Shown here piece after piece: positions 29,986-33,080 of a DNA stretch of 33,080 nt. Position numbers and translations under genes: made by a program. Numbering within the stretch: position 1 is the stretch's first letter; each line of letters starts with the position of its first letter. Source of the stretch: Lysobacterales bacterium (GTDB lineage Bacteria > Pseudomonadota > Gammaproteobacteria > Xanthomonadales > Xanthomonadaceae); contig JAEKKW010000065.1 in assembly GCA_019510195.1 (NCBI GenBank), forward strand, positions 1 through 33,080, in the 5' to 3' direction. Below the pieces are notes generated by a model, which had not been told where the DNA came from, searched no databases, and saw only the letters and a list, made by a program, of their open reading frames with translations.

Positions 29986-31614
29986 ATGAGCCAGCTTGAA
30001 CAGAGCCCGATCGAGCGGGACATCATGGAATACGACGTGGTCGTGGTCGGCGCGGGGCCGGCCGGCGTGTCCTTCGCGATCCGCCTCAAGCAGCTCAGCC
30101 CGGAAACATCGGTCTGCGTGATCGAGAAAGGCGCCACCGTCGGCGCCCACATCCTGTCGGGCGCCGTGATCGAACCCGCTCCGCTCGATGCCCTTCTCCC
30201 GGGCTGGCGCGATGCCCCGCCGCCGATCTGCGTGCCCGCCAGCGAAGACGAATTCTGGATGCTGTCGAAGACCGGCCATCGCAAGCTGCCGCTACCTCCG
30301 GGCATGCACAACCACGGCAACTTCATCGTCTCGCTGGGCGCGCTGTGCGCGTGGCTGGCGCCGCAGGCGGAGGCATTGGGCGTCGAGATCTTCCCCGGCT
30401 TCGCCGCCGCGGAAACCTTGCACGATGAAGGTGGCAAGGTGATCGGCGTGCGCATCGGCGACATGGGCATCGCGAAAGACGGATCGCACAAGCCGGGCTT
30501 CACCGCCGGCATCGACATCCACGCCAAGGTCACCGTGCTCGGCGAAGGCGCGCGCGGCTCGCTCACCAAGCAGCTCGTCAGGCGTTTCGCGCTGGACGCC
30601 AATTCCGATCCGCAGAGCTATTCGATCGGCATCAAGGAACTGTGGCAATTGCCGGCCGGTCGCGTCACCCCGGGCAAGATCGTCCATACCTTCGGCTGGC
30701 CCGCCGACAATCGCACCTACGGCGGCAGCTTCCTTTATCACCTCGACAAGGATCGCGTCGCGATCGGCTACGTCAGCGGACTCGACTACCACGATCCCGA
30801 CTACAAGCCGTGGGAAGCGTTCCAGCAATGGAAGGCGCACCCGCTGATCGCGCCGTTGCTGGAAGGCGGCAACATCGTCTCCGCGGGTGCGCGCGCGATC
30901 GTCACCGGCGGCTGGCAGTCGCTGCCGAAGGTGGAGATGCCGGGTGCATTGCTGATCGGTGACGGCGCTGGCCTGCTCAACGTGCCGAAGGTGAAAGGCA
31001 CGCACCAGGCGATCCGTTCCGGCATGCTCGCCGCCGAACACCTGGCCGCGACGCAGCTGGTCGCCGATGGTTTCGACGCCAGGCTGCGCGCGTCGGACGC
31101 GATGAAGGAACTCAAGAAGGTTCGCAACATCAAGCCCGGTTTCAAGAAGGGATTGTGGTTCGGCATGGCCAATGCCGCGTGGGAAACCGTGACCGGTGGA
31201 CTGTCGCCGTGGACGCTGAAGCAGAGCGCGGACTGGTCGTCACTCGACCGCCTCGGCACCGCCGAGCCTGCGCACGACTACGTGCAGCGCACGCTGGTGC
31301 CACGCGATCGCCTGCAGGGCGTGTTCTTCGCTTCGACCTCGCACGACGAGGACCAGCCGATCCACCTCAAGGTTGCCGACACCAACATCTGCGCAACCAA
31401 GTGCGTCGAGGAATTCGGCAATCCCTGCACGCGCTTCTGCCCGGCCGCGGTATACGAGATGGTCGAGGATTCCAGCCAGCCGTACGGCAAGCGTCTGCAG
31501 ATCAATGCTGCCAACTGCGTGCACTGCAAGACCTGCGACATCAAAGATCCCTACGAGATCATCAACTGGGTCACGCCGGAAGGCGGGAGCGGGCCGAATT
31601 ACCAGAATTTGTGA
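29986..31614 (+). CDS. electron transfer flavoprotein-ubiquinone oxidoreductase
   Basis: This 542-residue membrane-associated flavoprotein passes electrons from ETF (fatty-acid and amino-acid oxidation) to ubiquinone. The FAD-binding Rossmann motif VVVGAGPAGVSF lies at about 19-30. The quinone/FAD region includes GSFLYHLDKDRVAIGYVSGL and the membrane-facing GDGAGLLNVPKVKGTHQAIR. The C-terminal [4Fe-4S] ligands are C485 followed by C511, C514 and C517 (CVHCKTCDIKDP). Length and domains match the family. A GAGG ribosome-binding site lies upstream of ATG 29986. The etfA/etfB genes are not in the window. Base composition changes sharply right after its stop. Confidence 0.96.
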   Translation: MSQLEQSPIERDIMEYDVVVVGAGPAGVSFAIRLKQLSPETSVCVIEKGATVGAHILSGAVIEPAPLDALLPGWRDAPPPICVPASEDEFWMLSKTGHRKLPLPPGMHNHGNFIVSLGALCAWLAPQAEALGVEIFPGFAAAETLHDEGGKVIGVRIGDMGIAKDGSHKPGFTAGIDIHAKVTVLGEGARGSLTKQLVRRFALDANSDPQSYSIGIKELWQLPAGRVTPGKIVHTFGWPADNRTYGGSFLYHLDKDRVAIGYVSGLDYHDPDYKPWEAFQQWKAHPLIAPLLEGGNIVSAGARAIVTGGWQSLPKVEMPGALLIGDGAGLLNVPKVKGTHQAIRSGMLAAEHLAATQLVADGFDARLRASDAMKELKKVRNIKPGFKKGLWFGMANAAWETVTGGLSPWTLKQSADWSSLDRLGTAEPAHDYVQRTLVPRDRLQGVFFASTSHDEDQPIHLKVADTNICATKCVEEFGNPCTRFCPAAVYEMVEDSSQPYGKRLQINAANCVHCKTCDIKDPYEIINWVTPEGGSGPNYQNL

Positions 31615-31618
31615 GGTG
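31613..31618 (+). promoter_or_regulatory. ribosome-binding site overlapping the ETF-QO stop codon
   Basis: GAGGTG starts inside the ETF-QO TGA stop and sits 7 nt before the ATG at 31626. It fixes the start of the downstream gene and suggests coupled translation, even though the two genes differ strongly in base composition. Confidence 0.65.
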
Positions 31619-33080
31619 CTTTCCCATGACAGGCGCCTTTTTCCAGCCGACGAAAATCAGAACCGTTGCATGGCTATTTTTTTACACCGCTCTGTTTTGG
31701 GGTGTTGTGTTCTCCATGCAATGGCACTATGGGTTTGATCCCGCGGATGAGGGCCTGCTCTGGTACGTTGCGCAGAGAACCGCGAAGGGGGAAATGCCTA
31801 TCGACGATGGTCTTCTGCAGTTGCGCATAGCCAATACCGTCTTCGGGCTGATCGGTTTTTTGGCCGTCATGATCGCTATCCGTCATGCCCATATCCCATG
31901 GCCAATTGCCTTGATCGCCGGCTTGGCGCTTTGCGTGATGATGTGTTTTCCACGCCATAAAATATATGAGCAGTCGCTGGTTTTGATCTTGTGCGCTACT
32001 GGATATCTCGTCTTGAGTTCAGTATCGAGAAACCGATGGCTTGTACTAGGGATAACCACAGGCATCGCGGCACTCATAGGACGCAACTCTGGCATCTATT
32101 TTCTTGGCGCGTCCCTGGCACTGGGAATTACTTGCTGGGCGAGAACACAACCGAAAACCCGACCCAACTTGAAAAGCATATTGCTATGGGCATGCGGAAT
32201 CCTAATCGGTTATGCGCCACTGCTTTACATGGCTATCGTCAACAGTCCATTCCGCGACGCCTTCTTCGAATCAGTACGTGCAGTTGGCAGCTGGCAAGCC
32301 CGCCTGCCGATCATGTGGCCATGGCGCGTCACCTGGAGTGGAAGCCTCAACACCTATCAACACCAATTGCAGATGCTTAGCATCTTCTGCCTGTCTTTGC
32401 CTATCCTAGCACGGTCCGTTGCATCGTTGGCCGGAAGCTCAGCAATCGCCGGACTTGCCTATCTGCACCATGCATTTGACAGTGCAGACTTCGCGCATGC
32501 CTCACAAGCTGGCGTTGCTGCAATTATCTCCATTGCCGCCATCTGCGCTTATCTAATCAGCCACGGCAATCGCGCCTCATATATTGGAGGCATGATTATA
32601 GGAACGTTTTTCTTCTTGCTGGACTTTGCCCTGTGGCTGCCCTTCGGACCGATGATGGCATATCGGTTAAGTCCAAGCAGCTACACATCCCTTGAAATTC
32701 ACAGATCCAAATTTCTTGTGCCTAACTCATTCAACTTGATGGTCAATCAAGCCAATGAAGCATTGAGCCAATGCGTCAAACGTGATGGTCAAATATGGGT
32801 TGCTCCTTATGGACCTGGACTTTATTCATTTCTAGGACTGCGCGCACCATTCTGGGAACTTTATTATTCATATCCCAGGCTCGAAAAAATGCAAGAAGCG
32901 CATATAGAAGCAATGCATAAAATGCATACGGGAATTGCTCTCTTCAATCGCGAACAAACAATCGATGAACGCCCGGAACTTCGGTTAGCCAGAACTTACC
33001 CCCTGCTGATGAGCTCCATCGAATCCAGTTGTCGGAAGGTCGCGGGCGAATCAGGCACTCTCGAAACCTGGATTCGCGCC
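31615..33080. other. low-GC segment, start of a probable transferred island
   Basis: Sampled lines after 31615 are about 48-50 % GC, against about 70 % in the ETF-QO gene. A/T-ending codons and codons such as ATA, AGA, TTA and CTA, which are rare elsewhere in the window, become common. The change coincides with the ETF-QO stop and continues to the window edge. In Xanthomonas the highly variable LPS O-antigen locus also abuts ETF genes. Confidence 0.7.
31626..33080 (+). CDS. multi-pass membrane protein, GT-C glycosyltransferase-like (3' partial)
   Basis: The frame is open for 485 codons to the window edge with no stop, so the gene continues beyond it. The first transmembrane segment (about 12-31) is followed by the loop HYGFDPADEGLLWYVAQRTA then KGEMPIDD. 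An acidic DE pair in the first periplasmic loop before a Y-x-A-x(5)-G-x-x-P-x-D pattern is characteristic of GT-C glycosyltransferases that use lipid-linked sugars. About nine further hydrophobic segments follow to about residue 350. A soluble C-terminal domain has DGQIWVAPYGPGLYSFLGLR, as in PMT/ArnT-like proteins of polysaccharide clusters. Composition is clearly AT-richer than the rest of the window. The sugar and acceptor are unknown. Confident as a membrane protein, moderate on the glycosyltransferase call. Confidence 0.7.
   Translation, partial: MTGAFFQPTKIRTVAWLFFYTALFWGVVFSMQWHYGFDPADEGLLWYVAQRTAKGEMPIDDGLLQLRIANTVFGLIGFLAVMIAIRHAHIPWPIALIAGLALCVMMCFPRHKIYEQSLVLILCATGYLVLSSVSRNRWLVLGITTGIAALIGRNSGIYFLGASLALGITCWARTQPKTRPNLKSILLWACGILIGYAPLLYMAIVNSPFRDAFFESVRAVGSWQARLPIMWPWRVTWSGSLNTYQHQLQMLSIFCLSLPILARSVASLAGSSAIAGLAYLHHAFDSADFAHASQAGVAAIISIAAICAYLISHGNRASYIGGMIIGTFFFLLDFALWLPFGPMMAYRLSPSSYTSLEIHRSKFLVPNSFNLMVNQANEALSQCVKRDGQIWVAPYGPGLYSFLGLRAPFWELYYSYPRLEKMQEAHIEAMHKMHTGIALFNREQTIDERPELRLARTYPLLMSSIESSCRKVAGESGTLETWIRA

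Overview
The window is a gene-dense, high-GC (about 65-70 %) stretch of a gammaproteobacterial chromosome. Protein similarity, the lptFG / pepA-holC-valS layout, the xerD-dsbC pair and the ETF-QO next to a low-GC glycosyltransferase all fit the Xanthomonadaceae/Lysobacteraceae (Lysobacter, Luteimonas or Thermomonas-like). The family is an inference from recognised proteins; the genus is not resolved. No tRNA, rRNA, CRISPR array, insertion sequence or phage gene was recognised. No gene-free gap exceeds 184 bp.

Layout. 1-5.2 kb: the end of a secreted-type alpha/beta hydrolase, glyA facing it, two RcnB-like periplasmic proteins on the minus strand, and ettA on the plus strand behind a clear sigma-70 type promoter. 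5.2-11.5 kb: a pyrF that appears to have lost about 55 internal residues, facing a tightly coupled minus-strand operon purL -> glycosyltransferase -> glycosyltransferase. 11.5-13.9 kb: xerD -> dsbC-like lipoprotein on the minus strand and a small RDD membrane protein diverging from xerD. 13.9-20.9 kb: lptF-lptG (LPS export permeases) diverging from pepA-holC-valS, as in E. coli. 20.9-24.3 kb: pssA -> a small holD-like gene -> rimI on the minus strand, converging on valS, with proS diverging from pssA. 24.3-29.3 kb: a lysine/alanine-rich histone H1-like small protein, a ThrE-type exporter on the minus strand, and a four-gene MCE lipid-transport operon (STAS-fused MlaE, MlaF, MlaD, auxiliary lipoprotein). 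29.3-31.6 kb: an AlkB-family demethylase diverging from the ETF-ubiquinone oxidoreductase. 31.6 kb to the end: an AT-richer membrane glycosyltransferase-like gene, open at the window edge, probably the first gene of a transferred surface-polysaccharide island.

Themes. Many genes maintain the envelope: LptF/LptG move LPS, the MCE operon moves phospholipid, PssA makes phosphatidylserine, the DsbC-like protein handles periplasmic disulfides, and three glycosyltransferase-type genes point to surface glycans. Translation is represented by EttA, ValS, ProS and RimI, and the replisome by the chi subunit and a probable psi subunit. Overlapping stop and start codons (ATGA, GTGA, TGATG) are the rule within operons, and two convergent gene pairs share a palindromic stop tetranucleotide. 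The points most worth checking are the pyrF deletion, the unrecognised psi subunit, the island boundary right after the ETF-QO stop codon, the purL-linked glycosyltransferase pair (one seemingly without its catalytic acid motif), and the paired low-complexity RcnB-like proteins.
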